Assembly: GCA_031282705.1 (NCBI GenBank)
Contig: JAITDF010000239.1
Span: 1-16,367 of the forward strand
Length of the DNA: 16,367 nucleotides
Direction: 5' to 3'
Origin: Opitutaceae bacterium
Lineage (GTDB): Bacteria > Verrucomicrobiota > Verrucomicrobiia > Opitutales > Opitutaceae
Shown one piece after another: positions 5,975 to 12,570 of this stretch. The translations under genes and the position numbers were made by a program. Numbering within the stretch: position 1 is the first letter of the stretch; each line of letters opens with the position of its first letter. Below the pieces are notes generated by a model. That model did not search any database. It saw only the letters and a list, made by a program, of their open reading frames with translations, and was not told the origin of the DNA.

Positions 5975-6979
5975 TCAGGAGGCGTCCTTGCGGGTGTCGA
6001 GGAGGCGTTCGTCGAATTTCATGCCCAGGGAGAGGCCGAGGGCTTCGAGTTTGTCCTTGATTTCGTTGAGGGACTTTTTGCCGAAGTTGCGATACTTGAG
6101 CATTTCCTGCTCGGTCTTCATCGCAAGCTCGCCGACGGTGGTGATGTTGGCGTTGTTCAGGCAGTTCGCGGCGCGCACGGAGAGTTCGATTTCGTTGACC
6201 GACATGTTCAGGAGCTTGCGGAGTTTGTTCTGTTCTTCGCTGACTTCGCTGGTCTGGGTCTCGAAAACGTATTCTTCGTTGCTGGCGCGGTTGAAGACGT
6301 CGAGGTGATGGGCGAGGATGGAGGAGGCCTGCTTGAGGGCGTCGTCGGGGGTGATGCGGCCGTCGGTCCAGATTTCGAGGATGAGTTTGTCGTAGTCGGT
6401 GATCTGGCCGACGCGGGTGTTTTCCACGGAATACTTGACGAGTTTGACGGGGGAGAAGAGCGAGTCGATGGGGATGACGCCGATGGGCTGGTCCTCTTTT
6501 TTGTTTTGCTCGCCGGGGTAGTAGCCGCGGCCGGTCTTGATTTCGACCTCGGCTTCAAAGGGCCGTGCCTTGTCGAGGGTGCAGATGACCTGGCCGGGGT
6601 TGATGATGCGGATGTTGGCATCGGCCTGGATGTCGGCGGCGGTCACGGGGCCTTCGCGGTTGATGTTGATGCGAAGGGTGACGGGGTCGCGTTTTTCCGA
6701 GACGATGAGGATTTTTTTCAGGTTGAGGACGATGTCGGTGACGTCCTCGACAACGCCGTCGATGCTTTGGAATTCATGGTTCACGCCTTCGATTTTGATC
6801 GAGGAGATGGCGGAGCCTTCGATGGAGGAGAGGAGGACGCGGCGCAGGGAGTTGCCGATGGTGTGGCCGTAGCCGGCCTCGAAGGGCTCGGCGGCAAACC
6901 TGGCGTAGGTCGGCGTGGAGCCTTCCTCGATTTTGGCGAGCTTGGAGGGGAGTTCGAATTTTCCGAGACGTTTGGGCAT
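5975..6979 (-). CDS. rpoA: RNA polymerase alpha subunit
   Basis: 334 residues, normal length. The N-terminal dimerisation domain includes GYGHTIGNSLRRVLLSSIEG (36-55) and the RGYYPGEQNK loop (151-160). The linker is at about 235-260. The C-terminal domain (LSVRAANCLNNANITTVGEL, 266-285) holds Arg269, equivalent to E. coli Arg265 for UP-element contact, and YRNFGKKSLNEIKDKLE (296-312). The protein nucleates core RNA polymerase assembly and receives activator and UP-element contacts. The ATG follows CCACCACCGCC. It is flanked by rpsD and rplQ, the usual alpha-operon order. Confidence 0.98.
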   Translation of the reverse strand: MPKRLGKFELPSKLAKIEEGSTPTYARFAAEPFEAGYGHTIGNSLRRVLLSSIEGSAISSIKIEGVNHEFQSIDGVVEDVTDIVLNLKKILIVSEKRDPVTLRININREGPVTAADIQADANIRIINPGQVICTLDKARPFEAEVEIKTGRGYYPGEQNKKEDQPIGVIPIDSLFSPVKLVKYSVENTRVGQITDYDKLILEIWTDGRITPDDALKQASSILAHHLDVFNRASNEEYVFETQTSEVSEEQNKLRKLLNMSVNEIELSVRAANCLNNANITTVGELAMKTEQEMLKYRNFGKKSLNEIKDKLEALGLSLGMKFDERLLDTRKDAS

Positions 6980-7091
6980 GGCGGTGGTGGAGGACGGGAT
7001 TGTGATTTGTTGCGGTGTTCCGTCGGGTGTCGAGCCGGCAGAGGCGGGGGCGCGATTTAGACGGGTTCCTTAAACTTGGGTGGCGGCCTGC

Positions 7092-7703
7092 TTAGAAGCG
7101 CGAGTAAAATTCGACGATGAGTTGTTCGTTGATGCCGGGTTCCATCTCGTCGCGGGTGGGGAGGCGGTTCACGGTGCCTTTGAGGTTTTCGGCGTCGAGG
7201 GTGAGCCAGCCGGGGACGTTGCGCGCGCGGCTTTCCTCGATGTTGCGGGCGGCGAGCTGGCGCGAGGTGGGGACGTTTTTGACTTCGATTTCGTCGCCGG
7301 GTTTCACGGAGCAGCTGGCGATGTCCACCTTGCGGCCGTTCACGCGGATGTGGCCGTGGTTGACGAGCTGGCGGGCGGCGGCGCGGCTTTTGGCGAAGCC
7401 GAGGAGATAGACGACGCTGTCGAGGCGGGTTTCGAGGAGCTGGAGGAAGACTTCGCCGGTGACGCCGCGGGTGCGCTTGGCCTTGGCGAAGACGAGGCGG
7501 AACTGGCGTTCGAGCAGGCCGTAGGTGTAGCGGAGTTTCTGTTTTTCGTTCAGGCCGGTGGCGTATTCGGAGAGTTTGCGGCGGAGTTTGGGGCCGTGCT
7601 GTCCGGGTGGATAGGTGCGTTTTTCGTAAGCCTTGGTCGGGCCGAAGATGGGTTGGGAAAAACGGCGGCTGATGCGGGTGGTCGGGCCGGTGTAACGAGC
7701 CAT
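7092..7703 (-). CDS. rpsD: 30S ribosomal protein S4
   Basis: 203 residues, standard length. The start is MARYTGPTTRISRRFSQP and the N-terminal domain is of the zinc-free type (no Cys cluster). The S4 RNA-binding domain runs from about 95 (RLDSVVYLLGFAKSRAAARQ, then LVNHGHIRVNGRKVDI). The C-terminus is LIVEFYSRF. It is a primary 16S-binding protein, and in proteobacteria it represses the alpha operon; whether it does so here is not visible. The start codon follows CTCACC, and the leader just upstream is an AAACTT hexamer array. Confidence 0.97.
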   Translation of the reverse strand: MARYTGPTTRISRRFSQPIFGPTKAYEKRTYPPGQHGPKLRRKLSEYATGLNEKQKLRYTYGLLERQFRLVFAKAKRTRGVTGEVFLQLLETRLDSVVYLLGFAKSRAAARQLVNHGHIRVNGRKVDIASCSVKPGDEIEVKNVPTSRQLAARNIEESRARNVPGWLTLDAENLKGTVNRLPTRDEMEPGINEQLIVEFYSRF

Positions 7704-7715
7704 GGTGAGATTTGG

Positions 7716-7748
7716 TTAAGTTTTAAGTTTAAGTTTAAGTTTAAGTTT
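7716..7748. repeat. Hexamer tandem repeat upstream of rpsD
   Basis: Five copies of AAGTTT (plus strand), with one extra T after the first (7718-7748). On the coding strand this is an (AAACTT)n tract about 15-45 nt before the rpsD ATG, filling most of the 54-nt rpsK-rpsD spacer. Confidence 0.85.
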
Positions 7749-7757
7749 GGCGGAGGG

Positions 7758-8375
7758 TTAGACGCGGCGGCGTTTTGGGGGGCGGCAGCCGTTGTGGGGG
7801 ATGGGGGTCACGTCGATGATGGAGGTGATTTCGAGGCCGATGGCCTGGATGGCGCGGACGGCGGAGTCGCGTCCGAGGCCGGGGCCGGAGATTTTGATGG
7901 CCACGTCTTTCAGGCCGTGCGACATGGCGGTGCGGGCGGCGTCCTGGGCGACGACCTGGGCGGCGTAGGCGGTGGATTTGCGGGAGCCGCGGAAGTTGCA
8001 TTTGCCGGCGCTGGACGCGGCGATGACGGCGCCTTTGGCGTCGGTGATCGAGACGATGGTGTTGTTGAAGGAGGCGAGGATGTTGACGATGCCCGAGGTG
8101 ATGTTTTTCGAGCCCTTGGCCTTGCGGATTTTGATGGCGCCGATTTCCTCCTTGAGGAGGTCTTCGGCGGTGGGTTGCTTGGCGACGCCGCCGACGAGTT
8201 CGACGGGTTTTTCGGCGGCCGCGGGTTGGGCGTCGGCGGGAGGCGCGGCGTCCTTTTTGGGCTTGGCGGCGGCGGCGGCCTTGGGAGCTTTTGCGGGCTT
8301 CCCGGCGGCGGCTTGCGGCGCGGCCTGGGGGGCGGCGGGGGTTTCGGTTTTAGGTTCGGAATTTTCTTCAGCCAT
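7758..8375 (-). CDS. rpsK: 30S ribosomal protein S11 with long N-terminal extension
   Basis: 205 residues from ATG 8375 (MAEENSEPKTETPAAPQ). The S11 core starts at about residue 85 (KAKGSKNITSGIVNILASFN, then NTIVSITDAKGAVIAASSAG) and ends with the diagnostic PIPHNGCRPPKRRRV. The first ~80 residues are an Ala/Pro/Lys tract; usual bacterial S11 is about 125-130 residues. The frame is open further upstream (to 8582), but that part lies within rpsM in another frame and is Arg/Pro shadow. S11 is on the 30S platform at the mRNA exit / Shine-Dalgarno channel, which is notable given that this operon lacks SD sites. Confidence 0.95.
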   Translation of the reverse strand: MAEENSEPKTETPAAPQAAPQAAAGKPAKAPKAAAAAKPKKDAAPPADAQPAAAEKPVELVGGVAKQPTAEDLLKEEIGAIKIRKAKGSKNITSGIVNILASFNNTIVSITDAKGAVIAASSAGKCNFRGSRKSTAYAAQVVAQDAARTAMSHGLKDVAIKISGPGLGRDSAVRAIQAIGLEITSIIDVTPIPHNGCRPPKRRRV

Positions 8376-8392
8376 GGCGGGTGGTGGTAAGG

Positions 8393-8773
8393 TTATTTGG
8401 CGGGGGCCTTGGTGACGCCGACGGTGCGGCGGGGGCCTTTGCGGGTGCGGGCGTTGGTGGAGGTGCGCTGGCCGCGGACGGGGAGGCCGCGACGGTGGCG
8501 GACGCCGCGGTAGCAGCCGATGGCCTGGAGGCGCTTGAGGTCGGCGGTGTGGGCGCGGCGGAGGTCGCCTTCGACGACCCATTTGTGTTCCGTGATGACG
8601 TGGAGGATTTTGTTGAGCTGCTCCTCGGTGAGTTCCGAGGCGCGCATGTTGGGATCGAGTCCGGTTTCCTGGACGATCCGGCCGGCCCGGGTGAGGCCGA
8701 TGCCGTAGATGTAGGCGAGCGAATAAGCGACTTTCTTCTTCGCGGGGATTTCAACACCGAGGAGACGTGGCAT
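8393..8773 (-). CDS. rpsM: 30S ribosomal protein S13
   Basis: 126 residues, full length. It has MPRLLGVEIPAKKKVAYSLA at the start, the YIYGIGLTRAGRIV helix-two-turns-helix region (21-34), and the basic tail RGVRHRRGLPVRGQRTSTNA (89-108) that reaches the P-site tRNA and L5. It is followed by rpsK after 17 nt. The leader between the map stop and this ATG is made entirely of short tandem repeats and has no Shine-Dalgarno site. rpmJ and infA, often just upstream of rpsM, are absent. Confidence 0.97.
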   Translation of the reverse strand: MPRLLGVEIPAKKKVAYSLAYIYGIGLTRAGRIVQETGLDPNMRASELTEEQLNKILHVITEHKWVVEGDLRRAHTADLKRLQAIGCYRGVRHRRGLPVRGQRTSTNARTRKGPRRTVGVTKAPAK

Positions 8774-8776
8774 ATG

Positions 8777-8841
8777 AGTTTAAGTTTAAGTTGAAGTTGA
8801 AGTTGAAGTTGGACTGGAAATTTAAGTTGGACTGGAAATTT
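8777..8841. repeat. Short tandem repeats filling the map-rpsM spacer
   Basis: Six consecutive AGTT(T/G)A-like hexamers (8777-8812) are followed by a 15-nt unit TTGGACTGGAAATTT repeated with an 18-nt period (8809-8823 and 8827-8841). The array ends exactly at the map stop codon and begins 3 nt from the rpsM ATG. The hexamer is the same family as at 7718-7748. Confidence 0.85.
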
Positions 8842-9654
8842 TTAACGGGCGGCGGCGGGAGTCGCGGCGGGGGAGGAAACCGGGCCGGGAAGGGTGAGGA
8901 TTTCCGGGCCTTTTTCCGTGGTGAGCACGGTGTGTTCGAAGTGGGCGGAGGGGGTGCCGTCGGCGGAGACGATGGTCCAGCCGTCGGGGAGCACTTTTGT
9001 CTTCCAGCCGCCGAGGTTGACCATGGGTTCGATGGCGAGGGTCATGCCGGGTTTGATGAGGTCGGTGCGGTTTTTTTTGCGGTCGGCGAAGTTCGGGATT
9101 TGCGGTTCCTCGTGCATCGCGGTGCCGACGCCGTGGCCGACCATGTCGCGGACGACGCCGAAGCCGTGGGCCTCGACGTAGCGCTGGATGGCTTCGGAGA
9201 TGTCGCCGATGCGGTTGCCGGTGGTGGCGCGGGCGATGCCGAGGGCGCGGGCTTCCTCGGTGACGCGGAGGAGTTCCGTGAGGCGGGGGGCGATGCGTCC
9301 GACGGGGACGGTGAGGGCGTTGTCGCCGACGTAGCCGTTATACCAGATGCTTATGTCGAGGGCGATGATGTCGCCGTCGCGCAGGATGCGTCTCATGCTG
9401 CCTATGCCGTGGACGACTTCCTCGTTGACCGAGAGGCAGGCGTAGGCGGGATAGGGCGGGGCTCCGCGGACTTGGTAGCCGTGGCAGGCGCTTTTCGCGC
9501 CGTGGGCCTCGATGAGCGTCCGGGCGGTCTGGTCCAAGTCGTAAGTGGTGATGCCGGGCTGCACGTGCTGTTTGAGGGTGTGCAGGACATTCGCGGCGAC
9601 GGCGCATGCGTCGCGCATGCGGGCGATTCCTTCCTTGTTTTTGATGGGAATCAT
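8842..9654 (-). CDS. map: Methionine aminopeptidase type I
   Basis: 270 residues from ATG 9654 (MIPIKNKEGIARMRDACAVA). It removes the initiator Met from nascent proteins. The metal ligands are all present: Asp100 (LDISIW), Asp111 (GYVGDNA), His174 (GHGVG), Glu209 (IEPM) and Glu240 (FEHTV), with the substrate-contact His82 in VVHGIGS. There is no N-terminal zinc finger or SH3 extension. The C-terminus carries a short Ala/Pro tail after about 256. Its place after the Adk-like gene and before rpsM is the common secY-adk-map-rpsM order. The long upstream open frame (to 9912) is shadow of the neighbouring gene. Confidence 0.97.
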   Translation of the reverse strand: MIPIKNKEGIARMRDACAVAANVLHTLKQHVQPGITTYDLDQTARTLIEAHGAKSACHGYQVRGAPPYPAYACLSVNEEVVHGIGSMRRILRDGDIIALDISIWYNGYVGDNALTVPVGRIAPRLTELLRVTEEARALGIARATTGNRIGDISEAIQRYVEAHGFGVVRDMVGHGVGTAMHEEPQIPNFADRKKNRTDLIKPGMTLAIEPMVNLGGWKTKVLPDGWTIVSADGTPSAHFEHTVLTTEKGPEILTLPGPVSSPAATPAAAR

Positions 9655-9664
9655 GGGGTGGGCG

Positions 9665-10090
9665 TCAGGCCGCGGGCGCGCCGTCCTCGTCCTCGACGAG
9701 GAGGCCTTGCGCGCGATAATGTTCGACGACGGGCGGCGGGGCGGCGCCGGGGGCGGCGAGGACGGCGGAGAGCGTCTCGTCGCGGGCGTCGAGCCATTCG
9801 TCGAATACTTTTGCTTGGAGCAGCGTAGCCGGGAAATCGCCGAGGGCGAAGCCCGCATCGGGTTTGCGCGTCCAAAACCAGCGGCGCATGAGCGCGAGGG
9901 TGGTTTTTTCACCGGCGGGGGTGCTGCCCCGCCGGGCGGCGCGCCCGGCTTGCGGGCCGGGCGGCGTGCGACGCGAAATCTCCCGCCGCATCAGACCGGA
10001 GGGAGAGACGTGCTCGATATTCAAAGAACGGAGCCGGGTCCGCACGGGTTCGGGAAACGAATCGTCCGGGCCGAGCATCAGGATTTTCAT
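9665..10090 (-). CDS. Adenylate-kinase-like protein lacking the P-loop (putative pseudoenzyme)
   Basis: 141 residues from ATG 10090 (MKILMLGPDDSFPEPVRTRL); a longer frame to 10138 adds 16 weak residues. It occupies the adk position between secY and map and keeps Adk landmarks in order. MKILMLG is the first strand. HVSPSGLMRREI (27-38) matches 'ISTGDMLR'. GFALGDFPATLLQAKVFDEW (80-99) matches 'GFLLDGFPRTxxQAxxLDE'. VVEHYRAQGLLVEDEDG (121-137) matches the Adk C-terminus. The Walker A motif GxPGxGKGT is replaced by GPDDSFPEP, DGFPR has become GDFPA, and the LID region is missing (usual length ~190-220). A GC palindrome-derived Pro/Gly/Arg insert lies at about 41-62. The frame is intact. Catalytic activity is unlikely; the true function is unknown. 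Confidence 0.7.
   Translation of the reverse strand: MKILMLGPDDSFPEPVRTRLRSLNIEHVSPSGLMRREISRRTPPGPQAGRAARRGSTPAGEKTTLALMRRWFWTRKPDAGFALGDFPATLLQAKVFDEWLDARDETLSAVLAAPGAAPPPVVEHYRAQGLLVEDEDGAPAA
9926..9962. repeat. GC palindromic repeat inside the Adk-like gene
   Basis: Contains GCCGGGC (9931-9937) and its complement GCCCGGC (9943-9949) around GGCGC. The opening GCCCCGCCGGGCGGCG recurs at 12497-12512 and the GCGGGCCGGG end recurs at 12555-12564. Within the gene it encodes the low-complexity Pro/Gly/Ala/Arg segment of the Adk-like protein. Confidence 0.55.
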
Positions 10091-10210
10091 TTTGGCCGGA
10101 TGGCCGGAGAAAAAGAGGGTGTTTGTGTCATTCACCAAAGTCGAAGTAAAGAACTAATTCCAGCCGGTCCTCAAAATTTTCTTGAATGCGGGCCGGAACC
10201 GAAGCCGTTC
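10091..10210. other. secY to Adk-like spacer
   Basis: About 120 nt with no gene of its own; the Adk-like frame could extend 16 codons into it. No terminator-like hairpin with a T-run was seen, so transcription from secY into the Adk-like gene and map is expected. Confidence 0.35.
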
Positions 10211-11719
10211 CTAGAACCAGGTGCTCCAGCTGTTCTTGATCCATGCCAGGAGGCCGACGAGGAAGATGATGCCGAGGACGAACCAGAGCTTGCCCACGGT
10301 CTTCATGTCCGCGGCATCGCCCATGGCGCCCGCGGCGCCGGGGTTGCGGGCGCGGATGCGGCCTTTTTTGAGGAAGCCGTCGTAGTGGCGCTGGAGGAGG
10401 AAGGTCTCGACCTGGCGCATGGTGTCGAGCACGACGCCGACGGTGATCAACATGCCGGTGCCGCCGAAGAAGATGGCGACGCGCTGCGGGACGTTGAACT
10501 CGAAGAGGAGCACGTCGGGCATGACGGCGATGATGGTGAGGAAGATCGCGCCGGCGAGGGTGAGGCGCGTCATGATGAAGTCGAGGAACTTGGCCGTCGG
10601 CTCGCCGGGGCGGACGCCGGGGACGTAGCCGCCGTATTTTTTCAGGTCGTCGGCGATCTGGATGGGTTTGAACATGACCGAGACCCAGAAGTAGCTGAAG
10701 AACAGGATGAGCATCGACATGCTCAGGTAATAAATCCAGTCGCCGCGGAGGAGGCGCTGCGCGAACTCGATCATCCACGGCCACTGCATGGTCGCGCCGA
10801 GCCAGGAGAAAATCTGCTGCGGGAACATGAGGATGGCGCTGGCGAAGATGACGGGCATGACGCCGGAGTAGTTGACCTTGAGCGGCAGGAAGGAGCTTTG
10901 GCCGCCCATGACCTTGTTGCCCACGACGCGCTTGGCGTATTGGACGGGGATTTTGCGCTGGCCCTGGACCACCATCACGATGCCCATGGTCACGAGGACA
11001 AAGAGGCCGATCATCAGCACGGCGTGCAGCGGGCCGAGCTTGGCCACGCCGATGGGCGCGAAGAAGAGGTGGTAGGTGGCGACGGCCGCGCCGGGGATGT
11101 CGGCGAGGATGCCGACGGTGATGAGGAGCGACACGCCGTTGCCGATGCCGCGCTGGGTGATTTGCTCGCCCAGCCACATGAGGAGCAGCGTGCCCGCCGT
11201 GATGAAGACCACGCCGGTGATGAGGAACCAGAGGCCCGGTATGATGATGATCGGGCCGTGGTCGTAGCCGGGGAAGAGGCTGGCGGGGTTTCTCAGGGTG
11301 GAGATGAGCAGCACCGCCTGCACGACGCAGATGAGGACGGTGGCGTAGCGGGTGTATTGGGTGATTTTCTGGCGGCCGACATCGCCTTCCTGCTGGAGGC
11401 GGGCGAGCGAGGGGAGCACGGCGGCCATCAACTGGAAGATGATTGAGGCGCTGATGTAGGGCATGATGCCCAGCGCGCAGACCGCGCCTTTCACGAGCGC
11501 GCCGCCGGTGAACATGTTGTAGAGGCCGACCATCGAGCCGGCGGCGGAGCCGGCGCCGGCGGCGGTCTGCTGGGCAAAAAATTCCTGCAAGGGGCGCGGG
11601 TCGAGGCCGGGAATCGGGATGTGCGCGCCGACGCGGGCGACGAACAGGAGGCCCAGTGTGTAGAAAATCCGCGAGCGCAGCTCGGGGATTTTCAGGGAGT
11701 TCGTGAAGGCGGAAAACAT
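10211..11719 (-). CDS. secY: Protein translocase subunit SecY with extra C-terminal TM segment
   Basis: 502 residues (E. coli SecY 443). It has the first TM (LRSRIFYTLGLLFVARVGAH), the plug-region NMFTGGAL, TM2 (GIMPYISASIIFQLMAAVLP), GEQITQRGIGNGVSLLI (TM5/cytoplasmic loop), the C5 loop YGGYVPGVRPGEPT, and the usual end LLQRHYDGFLKKGRIRAR at about 440-458. Beyond that end a Gly/Ala linker leads to another hydrophobic helix, LWFVLGIIFLVGLLAWI (478-494), and a short NSWSTWF tail. SecY forms the protein-conducting channel with SecE and SecG. It follows rplO as in the spc operon but is separated by a 243-nt repeat-bearing spacer. Confidence 0.96.
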   Translation of the reverse strand: MFSAFTNSLKIPELRSRIFYTLGLLFVARVGAHIPIPGLDPRPLQEFFAQQTAAGAGSAAGSMVGLYNMFTGGALVKGAVCALGIMPYISASIIFQLMAAVLPSLARLQQEGDVGRQKITQYTRYATVLICVVQAVLLISTLRNPASLFPGYDHGPIIIIPGLWFLITGVVFITAGTLLLMWLGEQITQRGIGNGVSLLITVGILADIPGAAVATYHLFFAPIGVAKLGPLHAVLMIGLFVLVTMGIVMVVQGQRKIPVQYAKRVVGNKVMGGQSSFLPLKVNYSGVMPVIFASAILMFPQQIFSWLGATMQWPWMIEFAQRLLRGDWIYYLSMSMLILFFSYFWVSVMFKPIQIADDLKKYGGYVPGVRPGEPTAKFLDFIMTRLTLAGAIFLTIIAVMPDVLLFEFNVPQRVAIFFGGTGMLITVGVVLDTMRQVETFLLQRHYDGFLKKGRIRARNPGAAGAMGDAADMKTVGKLWFVLGIIFLVGLLAWIKNSWSTWF

Positions 11720-11962
11720 GGGAAATTTTTTGGGATTTTCGATTTTGGATCGGGCGCTGCCGCGCCGGATGGAAAACAGGAATGCTGGTGGCGGATTGCG
11801 GAGGAAGCGGCGGCGGCGGCGCGGCGGGTGGCGGAACGGCGGGTTACGGGTTGCGGAATGGCGGAATGGCTGGTGGCGAGTGGCGAGTGGCGAGTGGCGA
11901 GTGGCTTGGAAATCGAGAATCGGGAATCGAAAATCGAAAATTCACCCCCCCGCCGGCGTCAT
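11720..11962. other. rplO-secY spacer with tandem repeat
   Basis: 243 nt with no supported gene, unusually long for this operon. It holds the 7-bp tandem array at 11873-11905 and a string of AATCG-type purine-rich repeats at about 11909-11941 (GAAATCGAGAATCGGGAATC and onwards). No clear promoter or terminator was chosen. Confidence 0.5.
11873..11905. repeat. Four-copy 7-bp tandem repeat (GTGGCGA)
   Basis: Four perfect copies of GTGGCGA at 11873-11900, plus a partial fifth (GTGGC). It lies in the rplO-secY spacer. Confidence 0.85.
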
Positions 11963-12475
11963 TCAGGCGGCGGGAGTTTTTCCGGTTTCGGCGGCGGCGG
12001 GAGCGGCGGCGGCGGGCCGGGCTTCGGCGGCGGCGATGGCCTGGCCGCCGGCTTTTTCGATTTTCTCCTTTGCGGAGGCCGAGAACTTGGCGGCGGTGAT
12101 TTTCAGCGGGCGGGCAAGGTCGCCGCCGCCGAGGATTTTGAGTTGCGAGTCGTCGATGTCGCGCACGAGGCCGGCCGCCGCGAGGACGGCGGCGTCCACC
12201 TCGGTGACGGAGGCGTCGAGCCGGGCGAGGTCGCCGACGTTGACGGTGGCGTAGGCGGCGCGGAAGTTGTGGTTGTTGAAGCCGCGGTGCGGGAGTTTGC
12301 GGTAGAGGGGCATCTGGCCGCCTTCAAAGCCGGGGCGGATGCTGCCGCCGGAGCGGGCGGTCTGGCCCTTGCCTCCGCGGCCGGAGGTTTTGCCGCGCCC
12401 GCCGCCTTCGCCGCAGCCGACGCGTTTCTTGCGGTGCACGGCACCGGGGACGTTCTTGAGTTCGTGGAGTTTCAT
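11963..12475 (-). CDS. rplO: 50S ribosomal protein L15 with Ala-rich C-terminus
   Basis: 170 residues. The start MKLHELKNVPGAVHRKKRVG is followed by the Gly/Arg-rich L15 region GRGKTSGRGGKGQTARSGG (27-45) and FEGGQMPLYRKLPHRGF (50-66). The L15e/L18e-like core runs to about 145, then an Ala/Pro tail of about 25 residues. The start is the one member of the run with a plausible weak ribosome-binding site: AGGA eight nt before ATG. rpmD, normally between rpsE and rplO, is missing; only 95 nt of GC-rich palindromic sequence lies there. Confidence 0.96.
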   Translation of the reverse strand: MKLHELKNVPGAVHRKKRVGCGEGGGRGKTSGRGGKGQTARSGGSIRPGFEGGQMPLYRKLPHRGFNNHNFRAAYATVNVGDLARLDASVTEVDAAVLAAAGLVRDIDDSQLKILGGGDLARPLKITAAKFSASAKEKIEKAGGQAIAAAEARPAAAAPAAAETGKTPAA

Positions 12476-12496
12476 TTTCTGGTTCCTGAATCTGGC

Positions 12497-12564
12497 GCCC
12501 CGCCGGGCGGCGGGACTCGGAGTGGTTGCCGGGTTCGCGGGTCTCGCGCGGCCCGCGGGCCGGG
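12497..12564. repeat. GC palindromic segment in the rpsE-rplO spacer
   Basis: Starts with GCCCCGCCGGGCGGCG (12497-12512), as in the Adk-like gene, and contains the perfect 12-bp palindrome GGCCCGCGGGCC (12550-12561). It occupies the place where rpmD is found in many bacteria. Confidence 0.5.
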
Positions 12565-12570
12565 TGAGGA

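Noticed and set aside
5927..7060. 377-codon plus-strand open frame antisense to rpoA
   Set aside because: Composition is typical of an antisense shadow; RpoA is conserved over its full length on the other strand.
7080..8390. 436-codon plus-strand open frame antisense to rpsD and rpsK
   Set aside because: Gly/Ala/Asp/Phe low-complexity shadow of S4 and S11; it includes translation of the AAGTTT microsatellite.
8376..8582. Longer N-terminus for S11
   Set aside because: The extra 69 residues are Arg/Pro/His shadow of rpsM in another frame; MAEENSEPK at 8375 fits the spacing after the rpsM stop (17 nt).
9545..11446. 633-codon plus-strand open frame antisense to secY, the Adk-like gene and map
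   Set aside because: It is rich in Asp/Glu/Gly/His and is the antisense of GC-rich codons; the minus strand has unmistakable SecY and Map motifs.
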